From positions 8,186,504 through 8,250,503 of the forward strand of contig OY987239.1 in the NCBI GenBank assembly GCA_963920705.1: DNA of 64,000 nt, read 5' to 3'. Below are positions 54,043-63,954 of the stretch, in pieces. This stretch comes from Odiellus spinosus. Lineage: Eukaryota; Arthropoda; Arachnida; Opiliones; Phalangiidae. Below the pieces are notes generated by a model. The model was not told the origin of the DNA. It searched no databases and worked only from the letters and a program-made list of their open reading frames with translations. How positions within the stretch are numbered: position 1 is the first letter of the stretch; every line of letters starts with the position of its first letter. The translations under genes and the position numbers were made by a program.

Positions 54043-54311
54043 CCTAATGTTAAATGCTCGTCAAACTTGTGATCTTGTATAAGTGACTTGTTAACACCGT
54101 ACACTACGTATTCGGATTTAATTTTTGTCATGTGATAATTATATCCACTCTCGACCATGGCCGGGTTGAAGTAGATATTAGCTCTGACGGTGTTCTCGGT
54201 TGCGATGAAGACTTGAAGATCTGTCGAGGACAACATGGTTTCCGCCGCGTCCGATACTAAAACAAATTCCGATTCTATTTTGTGTCTCGACATCCAAGCA
54301 TTTCGTGCGAC
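54043..54311 (-). CDS. Gene X exon (VARNAW...)
   Basis: 89.7 codons between acceptor TTTTTCAG| (phase 0) and donor AGG|GTAAGG (phase 2). It contains SEFVLVSDAAETMLSSTDLQ, FIATENTVRANIYFNPAMVE and SGYNYHMTKIKSEYVVYGV. It joins in frame to the exon at 54709. The product is unrecognised, without transmembrane segments or catalytic motifs that I can name. Confidence 0.7.
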
Positions 54312-54346
54312 CTGAAAAATATGTTAAACCCAGAAATTACAAATAG

Positions 54347-54684
54347 CAGAAGCCGATGAAACCCTCCTTTGAAGTCTACTACTCTAATGTTCGATATAGC
54401 GCTCCTCTCTGTATGGGTAAAATTCCCAATTTTACGAGATCGGAGGGGTCCTAATTCATACCCCCCTGTCTACGGAAAATTGGAAATTCTCTCTCTCCAC
54501 ATACGACGACGTTTGGTTGACGAACTCCAAGGCTGCTAGAGATATTCGCTCGACGAACTCCCGCTCCGAAAATATCTACCGTTAGGAGGCGTACGAATCG
54601 CGCTTTTTGAGACTAACCCATACAGAGAGGGGTAGACAAGACCCGGGAGTAATAGAATTCAAAGGAGGGTTTCATCGGCTTCTG
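54347..54684 (+). mobile_element. MITE family A copy 4, inside gene X intron
   Basis: Makes up 338 of the 397 bp of the intron between exons 54709 and 54311. No clear target duplication. Confidence 0.9.
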
Positions 54685-54708
54685 CTTATACTAGATTGAA
54701 ATACTTAC

Positions 54709-55007
54709 AAAATTATTAAAAAACTGTTTATCGTTTTCGGAAAATAGAAGCTTGACTTTATGTTGAATAATATCTTCAACTTTATCGTAAAATATGTAGC
54801 TTTCGTCGCAAAAGTCTGATTTTAAGTTACAGCTTATGACAGACGACAGAATAGTAAGCGCGAGTAACCATGAAGCCAACAAGAGCTTCTCGCTGGAATT
54901 GATAAATCTAGTAGATAAGGAACGAAGAGCTGCGATAGAAACATTACTGTGGTAAATGCAAAAGTATTCTACTATCTCTAAGTTTGACAATTTCAAGTTT
55001 AATTTTT
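54709..55007 (-). CDS. Gene X exon (helical region)
   Basis: Ends at donor TTT|GTAAGT in phase 0. It reads a Leu/Ile-rich helical segment (SEKLLLASWLLALTILSSVI), then SDFCDESYIFYDKVEDIIQH and SENDKQFFNNF. The start is uncertain: acceptor CTAAAG| gives 55007 (phase 1) and TTAGAG| gives 54975 (phase 0, matching exon 55776). No in-frame ATG lies near the start, so it is internal. Confidence 0.65.
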
Positions 55008-55244
55008 CTTTAGCCACAGTAAGAAATGTATATTATAACTGTGTTTTATGCCTAAACTCAAAGATATCGCCACAGTAGAGCCTATTATACGAAACCCGTC
55101 ATCTTCTGGCCTACAGTATGCCAACCCACTTCCGCGAGAGGTCGTATATGCTGGGGAAAGAGGTGAGAGAGAGTTCATCTTTACCCCCAGAAAATTTGAG
55201 ACCCCTTTTATGGAATTCAGTGCTATCTTATTCTTTCATAGCAC

Positions 55245-55662
55245 CAGAGGTATATAATAACCCCCTTCGGGGGGAAGTATGAAAGCCCTTATACTACCAA
55301 TGCTAAAAATCACGAACAACAAGAGCCCGCTGTTGACTATCTAGGCCACTAGCTCGCGCTGGACTTCTCAATGTCGCTACTCTAGTAAATGGTCTTTGTA
55401 TAAACAAGACGGCTTAATTTGTGTTTAGAACTTCCTGTCTCAGGAGTCAGGCTGTCTGTTAAAATGGAGTCGAAGGTTGACTTCAGCTCGCGAGTTCCGG
55501 AAGTGTGCGTAGGGAATATTTAGTGAGGTTCAAAATGGTGTAACTATTTTTTGGGAGTAAAGCGGTGTGTCGATCCGCCGCGATTTACGCCGGGCACTCG
55601 TTGTTCGTCGATTTTGCCTACCTTTCATACTTCCCCCCGAAGGGAGTTATTATATATCTCTG
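55245..55662 (+). mobile_element. MITE family B copy 3, inside gene X
   Basis: Perfect 7-bp target duplication ATAGCAC on both sides; lies in the intron between exons 55776 and 55007. Confidence 0.93.
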
Positions 55663-55775
55663 ATAGCACTAATAACCCACTAACAACCTCTCTAACTCCA
55701 TTGCGCCGACGCTCATGAAAGCTCGAGCGTGGAGCTCTGTTCTCATATACAGATTTTAATATTTAAACAGTAACC

Positions 55776-55877
55776 TCAACTTGTTTTACAATATCAGAAC
55801 TGTCTTTTTGTTGAATATGTGCTAAACAAAAAGACTTAAAGTATTCTACCATTTTTACTGCGGCCTCTATTACGGCC
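55776..55877 (-). CDS. Gene X exon (34 codons)
   Basis: AVIEAAVKMVEYFKSFCLAH and IQQKDSSDIVKQVE between acceptor ACAAATTAG| and donor GAG|GTTACT, phases 0/0. Confidence 0.6.
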
Positions 55878-56462
55878 TAATTTGTATATTCACAAATAAA
55901 TCATCGTTCAAGTTTACAACCGGGCATATTTCCCTATGGTATGTGGTTCTGGAAGTTGAGCCGTTAGAGCTTTTGCGCCCGAGAAGAGAGATTCAAGCAT
56001 GGTTTACTCTGCACAGTAACTACTCAGCCTTGCTGCCATTCTGTACAAATGTCGGAATACTCAGGGTGAAACCATTGACCGAGAGAATCGGACTCACTTC
56101 GTCGTAACCCACATGCCTTGTTGTAAACTTGTAGTATGATTTACCTGTGGTATATTTTATTGGAACAAAAGCATGGAGCTTGTGGATCCTTGGATCAATA
56201 AATAATAGGGCAATATTAATTAATCCATGATGGATCGTTTCTGATTGGACGAAAATTAGTAATTCAATCTTACGTACGTTCGTATAAAAACAATGCTAGT
56301 AGATCACACATGATATTGAAAAAATATTGTGTCAATTTTTTGCGTTTGAATTTTCGTGAAGAATTGCGAATCGAATAAGATAAAGAAAATAATGAAGATA
56401 TCATTATCACACTTAAAATCAGATAAGTCACCGTCTGAAAAAAAAAAAAGGTTTCATAATTA
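55878..56462. other. Gene X intron, left part
   Basis: Contains the roughly 60-bp segment (56041-56100) shared with 40429-40489. No exon found. Confidence 0.5.
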
Positions 56463-56799
56463 CGGAAGCCGATGAAACCCTCCTTTGAAGTCTATTACTC
56501 CCGGGTCTTGTCTACCCCTCTCTGTATGGGTTATTCTCAAAAGGCGCGATTTGTACGCCTCCTAACGGTAGATGTTTTCGAAGCGAGAGCTCGTCGAGCG
56601 AATATCTCTAGCAGCCTTGGAGTTCGTCCAAAAAACGTCGTCGTTTGTGGAGAGAGAGAATTTCCAATTTTCCGTAGACAGGGGGGATGAAGTAGGACCC
56701 CTTCTAACTCGTAAAATTGTGAATTTTACCCATACAGAGAGGAGCGCTTTATGGAACATTAGAGTAGTAGACTTCAAAGGAGGGTTTCATCGGCTTCTG
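56463..56799 (-). mobile_element. MITE family A copy 5 (inverted)
   Basis: Inner motifs run opposite to copies 1-4 (CCCGGGTCTTGTCTACCCCT at the left). Confidence 0.9.
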
Positions 56800-57226
56800 A
56801 TGATATCTAGCCGAATTCTCGCTCAATTAAAAAATAACGAAAAGTCTAAATCAGGGTAGCATATTTGAAATCACACGAGCGCAATTAGTTTCCGCGTGAA
56901 ATTAAAAAGCCAGGAAGCCTGCACCTCGAGTCATAGAGATACTTTAAAATAATATCAAAAGTTTATTACTTTATTCAATAAAAGTAAACAACGCCCCATA
57001 GCTTAATTCTATCAGCAAAGGCCTAGGTAAATGTACAGTCAGGTTCTGATTCGAGACACTCTAGCGGCCGCAGTCGCCGTGTAAAATTGGAAGCGCCACT
57101 CTTTGGAGAAATTCCGGAGTTGGGGGAAGACAATATAATCAAGCGCGACCCGCCGAAATTTCGATTCAAAATATCGAGGAAGGGTCCAAATTATTTGAGC
57201 CAGACAGGGGTGATGACTTTTTTCGC

Positions 57227-57259
<33 letters not shown>

Positions 57260-57318
57260 TCCTTTGCTTTGGAACGTTGTTCACTTTTATGGGATATAGT
57301 GATAGACATTTGATAGTA
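56800..57318. other. Gene X intron, middle part
   Basis: T28-type tract at about 57230-57258; otherwise nothing recognised. Confidence 0.4.
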
Positions 57319-57637
57319 TCAAGAATCCATTCTGGTTCCATAAGAATATGGGAGGGCCGCGATTCAATAACCATCCTCCCAAACTTTGTAGCAAAAGTTC
57401 GTCCGCTTCGAATCGATTTTTCAAGTAAAACGCTCCTGACATTATTTTATTAACCCGCGCCACTAACAACCTTGACATAATATTTTGGGTAATAAAAATG
57501 GAGCCGACCGAAAAAAGATCTAAGCGTACAAATGTTGCGAAAATCGCGGACGAACTTTTGTTACAAAGTTTGGGAGGATGGTACCAGAGGCTAAAGCTAT
57601 GCTCCCATATTCTTATGGAACCTGAATGGATTCTTGA
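57319..57637. mobile_element. MITE family C copy 3
   Basis: Same orientation as copy 1; keeps the MEPTEKRSKRTNVAKIADEL frame. Confidence 0.85.
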
Positions 57638-57821
57638 TAATATATCTATCTCTGTCACACGCGCGTTTGGTCTCCGTGTATTAAATTCATCACACATGAT
57701 CTAGAAGTGTGCCAGCTCCTTACCCATTTATAATAAGAACTAATTTGCCCTAAATCACATAGTATGTCCTTATTTGTAAAAAGTATACCATTTTGACCTA
57801 CTTCTTCGCTGAAGTACGTAC

Positions 57822-57977
57822 CGCGCTATCAATATTTAGAAATGAGACAGTGTTTTCACTCTTCAATCGTGGAAGAGAAATTATGATTCTGTCGGTGACT
57901 TTGAAAATCGCTCTTGGAAACCAGACATTGTAATTGCTAAAAGATGATAATAGTTTTGCGGGATAAATGTCCACGTT
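57822..57977 (-). CDS. Gene X exon (52 codons)
   Basis: NVDIYPAKLLSSFSNYNVWF, PRAIFKVTDRIIISLPRLKS and ENTVSFLNIDSA. Acceptor TTCGTTTAG| and donor GCG|GTACGT, phases 0/0. Well-conserved-looking aromatic and basic pattern; no family recognised. Confidence 0.7.
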
Positions 57978-58031
57978 CTAAACGAAAAAGGAAAAAGAAC
58001 GAGATTTCATTGAAATGGGAATACTAATTAG

Positions 58032-58370
58032 CAGAAGCCGATGAAACCCTCCTTTGAAGTCTATTACTCCCGGGTCTTGTCTACACCTCTCTGTATGGGT
58101 TAGTTTCAAAAAGCTCGATTCGTACGCCTCCTAACGATAGATATTTTCGGAGCGGGAGTTCGTCGAGCGAATATCTCTAGCAGCCTTGGTGTTCGTCCAA
58201 AAAAACGTCGTCGTATGTCGAGAGAGAGAATTTCCAATTTTCCGTAGACAGGGGGGTATGAAGTAGGACCCCTTCTAACTCGTAAAATTGGGAATTTTAC
58301 CCATACAGAGAGGCGCGCTATAAGGAACATTAGAGTAGTAGACTTCAAAGGAGGGTTTCATCGGCTTCTG
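58032..58370 (-). mobile_element. MITE family A copy 6 (inverted), gene X intron
   Basis: Fills most of the 427-bp intron between exons 58405 and 57977. Confidence 0.9.
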
Positions 58371-58404
58371 ACATATTTAATTGGAACAGTCTAGAAAGGC
58401 TTAC

Positions 58405-58459
58405 TTTGCAATAAGCTGCATATACTTCATCGTCATCAAGACAAAAGAACAGCTCAAAA
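58405..58459 (-). CDS. Gene X exon (18 codons)
   Basis: FELFFCLDDDEVYAAYCK between acceptor TTTCTATCTCAG| (phase 2) and donor AAA|GTAAGC (phase 0). The phases match both neighbours. Confidence 0.65.
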
Positions 58460-58766
58460 CTGAGATAGAAAATTAAAATATAACAAGAATTATTACATTT
58501 TTACTAAATTAAATTATATATTTGAAAATGAATGAATTTATTAAAAATATATTTTGGTATAACCAGAAGCCGATTACAGTTAGTGATTTCTCGTTTTCGA
58601 GAACACGTGTCGAAAACGTGGCCGAAAAGAAGACCCACAATGTCCTCAGTTAAAAAAAAACTTCTTAATATTTCATTTTTAGTTAGGCAATCGGTTTCTA
58701 ATTTAACTTTTGGTTGTTAAAAACGGTACATGAGGCGAGAAAGCTTTCGGCCTCCTATAGACTAGT

Positions 58767-59235
58767 TCCGAAATTTCATACTCATAAACCAACTTCCAGG
58801 GGCTACGACCATTGGTGTACAAACAGAAGCCGATGAAACCCTCCTTTGAAGTCTATTACTCCCGGGTCTTGCCTACCCCTCTCTGTATGGGTTAGTTTCA
58901 AAAAGCGCGATTCGTACGCCTCCTAACGGTACATATTTTCGGAGCGGGAGTTCGTCGAGCGAATATCTCTAGCAGCCTTGGAGTTCGTCAATAAAACGTC
59001 GTCGTTTGTGGAGAGAGAGAATTTCCAATTTTCCGTAGACAGGGGGGTATGAAGTAGGACCCCTCCGATCTCGTAAAATTGGGAATTTTACCCATACAGA
59101 GAGGAGCGCTATATGGAACATTAGAGTAGTAGACTTCAAAGGAGGGTTTCATATACTTCTGGAACTACTCAAGCGCCAGCTCTTAAAGAAAATGTACTCC
59201 AAAGGCACGCTACCACTGGAAGTTCTTCTTCAATT
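58767..59235. mobile_element. MITE family D copy 6, split by family A
   Basis: 58767-58823 and 59162-59235 are the two ends of a family D copy. Confidence 0.6.
58824..59161 (-). mobile_element. MITE family A copy 7 (inverted), nested
   Basis: Inserted into the family D copy; its right end is diverged (ATATACTTCTG). Confidence 0.88.
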
Positions 59236-59352
59236 ACGAATTCGTTAATAACTTATTCAACTCCTTTTATAAAACTATTAAAAATAATACCTTAATTTTA
59301 GAAAATTCAACGTTAATAAAAACAAACGTGTTTTAAAAATTAGGATAGTAAC

Positions 59353-59411
59353 CTTATGTTGAGAATTTTTTCAAAAACAGCATCAACGACTACATGATCG
59401 TCGAACGAAAA
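59353..59411 (-). CDS. Gene X exon (FSFDDH...)
   Basis: FSFDDHVVVDAVFEKILNI plus a split codon; acceptor TTTGTTTTGAAG| (phase 0), donor ATAAG|GTTACT (phase 2, completed to Ser by the next exon). Confidence 0.6.
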
Positions 59412-59462
59412 CTTCAAAACAAAAATTCAACGTTATAAAAAAATTGTAATTCAGCTTGGCAA

Positions 59463-59771
59463 CATGGATTAATCAACCTCACAGGGATAATTCACTCTGG
59501 TACGATTTGCTATACTAGTAGTTGAAGATGTTTGTTTCAAACATGGCTGCCAGACATTTTATCCGACCCCTCAATTTTACCCCTTTACCGATACAAATCC
59601 GGAAGTAATCCATGAGAGCATCGTCTGCTTTAGAGTTTTTTTCCCTTCAATATTTCACCCCGTGTATCGGTAGCTAGAAACTTCCGGTGTAGACAATTTT
59701 TGTCACCAGGGTGCGATTCGAACAATCATTTTACCAGAGTGAATTATCCCTGTGAGGTTGATTAATCCATG
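59463..59771. mobile_element. 309-bp MITE with 7-bp target duplication
   Basis: Ends CATGGATTAATCAACCTCAC and its complement (40-bp arms), flanked on both sides by TTGGCAA. Lies in the gene X intron upstream of exon 59353. Confidence 0.93.
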
Positions 59772-59920
59772 TTGGCAACGATAGATTTTCTGCCGAGCAT
59801 ATTAAACTAGTAATTTGGTTAAGGAGCGAAAGCAAGCTCCTCTATAGAAGTGTGCAACTTTGCAGTGGCTTTGATGAAAGCACCCTATTGAGCTATACCG
59901 GTATAGTATCTTGGTGTAAC

Positions 59921-60338
59921 CAGAGGTATATAATAACCCCCTTCGGGGGGAAGTATGAAAGGTAGGCAAAATCGACGAACAACAAGTGCCCGGCGTAAAT
60001 CGCGGCGGATCGACACACCGCTTTACTCCCAAAAAATAGTTACACCATTTTGAACCTCACTAAATTTTCCCTACGCACGCTTCCGGAACTTGCGAGCTGA
60101 AGTCAACCTTCGACTCCATTTTAGCAGACAGCCTGACTCCTGAGACAGGAAGTTCTAAACACAAATCGAGCCGTCTTGTTTATACAAAGACCATTTACTA
60201 GAGTAGCGACATTGAGAAGTCCAGCGCGAGCTAGTGGCCTAGATAGTCAGCAGCGGGCTCTTGTTGTTCGTGATTTTTAGCATTGGTAGTATATTGGCTT
60301 TCATACTTCCCCCCGAAGGGGGTTATTATATACCTCTG
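59921..60338 (-). mobile_element. MITE family B copy 4 (inverted)
   Basis: 418 bp with perfect 7-bp target duplication GTGTAAC. Confidence 0.94.
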
Positions 60339-60366
60339 GTGTAACTCTATCTATAGTAGTTTTTAC

Positions 60367-60441
60367 CCTAACAGTATGAATAGTCGAAAAACTCTTCCCG
60401 AGTGTAGGGTTACCAAACAATCTTTCGTTTAAGATGACGAC
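60367..60441 (-). CDS. Gene X exon (VVILNERLFG...)
   Basis: VVILNERLFGNPTLGKSFST then IHTVR, ending at donor AGG|GTAAAA in phase 0. Acceptor CTGAAG| at 60442 gives phase 0, matching exon 60619-60702. An upstream acceptor at 60468 would add RRLKLK but needs phase 1. Confidence 0.55.
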
Positions 60442-60618
60442 CTTCAGTTTAAGGCGTCGCAAAAAGTCTTATAGGGAAGTGATCTGATATGCAGGGCTAA
60501 TTTGATTTTAAGACATTTATGGCTGTTTCATTGGAGAAAGTAACTTTTTTGAACAATTAAAAAAGGAAGACCTCGCTCATTTTATCCAGAATGGTTTTTG
60601 TCTGATAATAATACTCAC

Positions 60619-60702
60619 CCCTAATCCATATGAAGAAAATACCATATGAGCAGACTTATCCAAGACATATTTTCGGTATAAATCTTCACCTCCCATAATG
60701 AG
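60619..60702 (-). CDS. Gene X exon, most upstream one found
   Basis: LIMGGEDLYRKYVLDKSAHM then VFSSYGLG; acceptor TTGTACTTTCAG| and donor GGG|GTGAGT are both strong, phases 0/0. Upstream exons would lie beyond the 60.7-62.4-kb element. Gene X as rebuilt has at least eight exons. I cannot name its product. Confidence 0.65.
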
Positions 60703-60742
60703 CTGAAAGTACAATCAAATAGTTACCATATTTGGAGCTCGG

Positions 60743-62440
60743 AATCGGATATCCATTATCTTCTGTTATTCGTATATTTTCAGATATTTTATTTTCGGAT
60801 AAATTGTTTGTAACTAAAACAATGAAATTTGTATATTCGTATAATTGTTAAATACATAAGGTTTACCCGAAGATAAGCGTTTGGCGCTTTATCTATATAC
60901 AAATTACTCGTTTTTAAACGTATAACGATGGATAAGAAACATTCACGTTTCCAGAATTAGTCAAAAATATAAGAAAAATATTTCAAATTGACTTTTAATT
61001 CAAAGAAAATAAATAAAACGACGAAACTAAGATTTTAAATCATCTTTTTATTCGTTATTTTTCACGAAAATAAATTTTGAATTTTTTTATCCGAACGTAT
61101 AATGCGGATAATATTCTAAGATAAGTTGCCATTTTTGGATAAAAACGGATATGGATTAGGTTTTTTTACTTTATCTAGGAATAAGTTAACTCTATTTTTA
61201 ATCAAACAGATAATATACATCAGAATTTAGTAGATTTTATCCAATTAATAAAAATTATACGAATTCCAAGCTCTACACCCGACCTTGAGATATAGAAAAA
61301 ATAAGCTTAAGAAGTGCTCGGTGCTCACGAGCGCTATGACGTAACTGATGACGTCGACTTCTTTTATGATAGCAACTACTGGCCCAGCTCTGGATGTGAT
61401 TAGCTTTTTTTAAACGTAGTTATAACATTATGAGCTCGGAAATAATTAGGGGGAGAATTGTTCCCAATATTCAAAAAATTATATTAGCATAATCATTCTC
61501 TCTTATAATTTGTAAAAATTATTATTAGTGAGACTCTCACGACCTGCACTCACCCCTCTAATTATAGCTTTAGGGTTTCCAACGCTTTCAGAGATCTCTT
61601 GCCATTATGCACACAAAGTTGGTTCGCTTTGCAAAGATTATTTTTACTCGTGTACTATAACCACTAACACAGTCGCTAAGGTAACCATTTGTAATGATTT
61701 CCTCACTATATGAAAACGAATTAACGTACGCGTTCTCGGTAAGTGTTCAAAAATCACAGGGCATGAGATTAACCTTTAAAGGACCACCGTCATGAGATTT
61801 GTTTGGTCTAGAAACTTGGTAAATATCTTGTGTATGTGCAAAGAAATCTTGCAATAAAAATACCATTAAAATATTATGGTTAATTAGGCTTGAATTAATT
61901 AAATGGTGAAAATAGAGCTTGGAATTCGTATAATTTTATTAATCGGATAAAATCTGATGTATATTATCTGTTTGATTAAAAATAGACTATTTTTCATTCG
62001 AGTTAACTTATTCGAAGATAAAGTAAAAATAACATAATCCATATCCGTTTTTATCCAAAAATGGCCTTATCTTAGAATATTATCCGCGTTATACGTTCGG
62101 ATAAAAAACATTCAAAATTTATTTTCCTGAAAAATAACGAATAAAAAGATGATTTAAAATCTTAGTTTCGTTGTTTTATTTATATTCTTCGAATTAAAAG
62201 TTAATTTGAAATATTTTTCTTATATTTTAGACTAATTCTGGAAACGTGAATTTTCTTATCCATCGTTATACGTTTGAAAACGAGTAATTTGTAGATAGAT
62301 AAAGCGGCGAAGGCTTATCTTCGGGTAAACCTTATACGTTTAACAATTATACGAATATGCAAATTTAATTTTTAGTTACAAACAATTTATCCGAAAATAA
62401 AATATCTGAAAATATACGAATAACAGAAGATATTACCACT
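60743..62440. mobile_element. 1.7-kb element with about 530-bp inverted repeats
   Basis: The left arm 60743-61281 (AATCGGATATCCATTATCTT ... GAATTCCAAGCTC) is complementary to the right arm 61907-62440. The roughly 620-bp centre has no transposase-like frame, so the element is non-autonomous. A solo arm is at 49011-49468. Confidence 0.85.
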
Positions 62441-62911
62441 AATAATCGATTAAAAATAACAAGTTACTTCTCTTCATTATCTCTTTAATTGACGTAATAC
62501 AATTAATATAAAGTGAAATTTAAATTAATAAATTGAAAAACCCGTCTCCACGCGACGCCGTGTTTTTCTCATTAAATTTTTCCCGCGCTTTTCTAGTAGA
62601 GCGGGCGATAAAGGACCACGTGCTTGAAACTCTCTTCCCTCCCCTCTACCTCTATCCTTAGCCTTCCGCGCCAAATAGTGGCGCGGCCTCGAGGCATAGA
62701 AAAATAAACGTTATCTCCAACGTATTTTTCTAAAAAAAAAAAAAAAAACACTTGTGGAGGAGGAATGCTAAAGTCACCCCACAGATAACGAGGAAAAATG
62801 AAATTATAAGCTAGAGCGTGGCTAGAATCACCGGTTTAAAAGGGTACGTTCAGTGCGAATGTACGAAATAACCGGTTAAAGTGAGGATGAAGAGGAAAAT
62901 CAAATGATTTC
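62441..62911. promoter_or_regulatory. Possible promoter region with E2F-like sites
   Basis: TTTCCCGCGC at 62579-62588, CACGTG at 62617-62622 and GCGCCAAA (reverse E2F) at 62668-62675, within a palindromic CCGCGCCA...TGGCGCGG, in a GC-richer patch. It could serve gene X (minus) or the right-edge gene (plus). Only motif evidence. Confidence 0.4.
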
Positions 62912-62915
62912 TTAA

Positions 62916-63394
62916 AGGGAGAATGAAAGGCCGAAACAACCTATTTTTAATCGATTAAGAATGCTAAAATAATAAGAAAAACAATAATATAACTCACCAA
63001 AAATATTTCGTTATTTTATAATCAATTTCCAAAGTTCCGATGCTAAGCCTAGGCTGCCTAGCTCGGTGAACTAAGCTAGCACGACCTGTATTTTTTTAAA
63101 TATTCGCGGCTGTTCTTGTCGCCAATCACGAGCGAGTACGCGTATTTTTAAAAATACGCGTACTCGCTCGTGATTGGCGACTAGATCAGACGGGAATATT
63201 AAAAAATAATACGGCTCGTGCTCGCCTAGTTCGCCGAGCTAGGCCGCCAAGGCTTAGCATCTACAAGTTTCGAAACTTTGGAAATTGATTATAAAATAAC
63301 GAAATATTTTTGGTGAGTTATATTATTGTTTTTCTCATTATTTTAGCATTCTTAATCGATTATAAATAGGTTGTTTTGGCCTTTTATTCTCCCT
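62916..63394. mobile_element. TTAA-flanked palindromic MITE, copy 2 (479 bp)
   Basis: Same family as 41663-42124, again with TTAA on both sides (62912-62915, 63395-63398). Confidence 0.9.
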
Positions 63395-63398
63395 TTAA

Positions 63399-63954
63399 TT
63401 AAATTAAAAACATAAGAAAAATAGCTGAGTCATCGAATGTGCAAATTAATATTTGTTCGTAATTATTTTTACTAATTAATTAAGCATATTTAAACAATTA
63501 TTCAATAAATTATTTTTCAGCTTTATTCTCCCCTTAAAAAAAAACACAAACTTTGTCAAACCGATTACTTCGGTTCCATTCCCTGAACGCCGCGATTATT
63601 ACAAAAGGGGGAGTTGGGCGTTAAGGAACCGAATGACCTAGAAGCCTGATCCCTTATAGCTGACTGACTATAGTGACGTGTAAATTTCTATAGAAACGAA
63701 AACGTAGATACGTAGTTGCCGAGCCAGTTAGGACTTGTTAAAATTCATTTAAACAGTTCTACATTTATTTTTATACCCCAGTTAAAATTGCGGTGGTAAA
63801 AAAATAGAGAAAAACACAGTAGAGGAACCGATGTCAGTGTGTCTGGAACGTTCCAAAGAGTTACTCGGCATTTAAAGTGTAAAAAAAGAAAAAAATACAG
63901 ATCCAATTATTAAAATTCGGCCAAATGTGTTCAAGTAACAGACTTTAAATCAAC
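63399..63954 (+). promoter_or_regulatory. Upstream region/5' UTR of the right-edge gene
   Basis: Leads to a good translation start. Contains the palindrome GGAACGTTCC at 63845-63854, which fits a single heat-shock-element pair (GAAnnTTC). No TATA box is clear. Confidence 0.35.

Noticed and set aside
57039-57374. 111-codon minus-strand open frame with a Lys run
   Set aside because: The Lys run is a poly(A/T) tract and the N-terminal part is MITE family C sequence.
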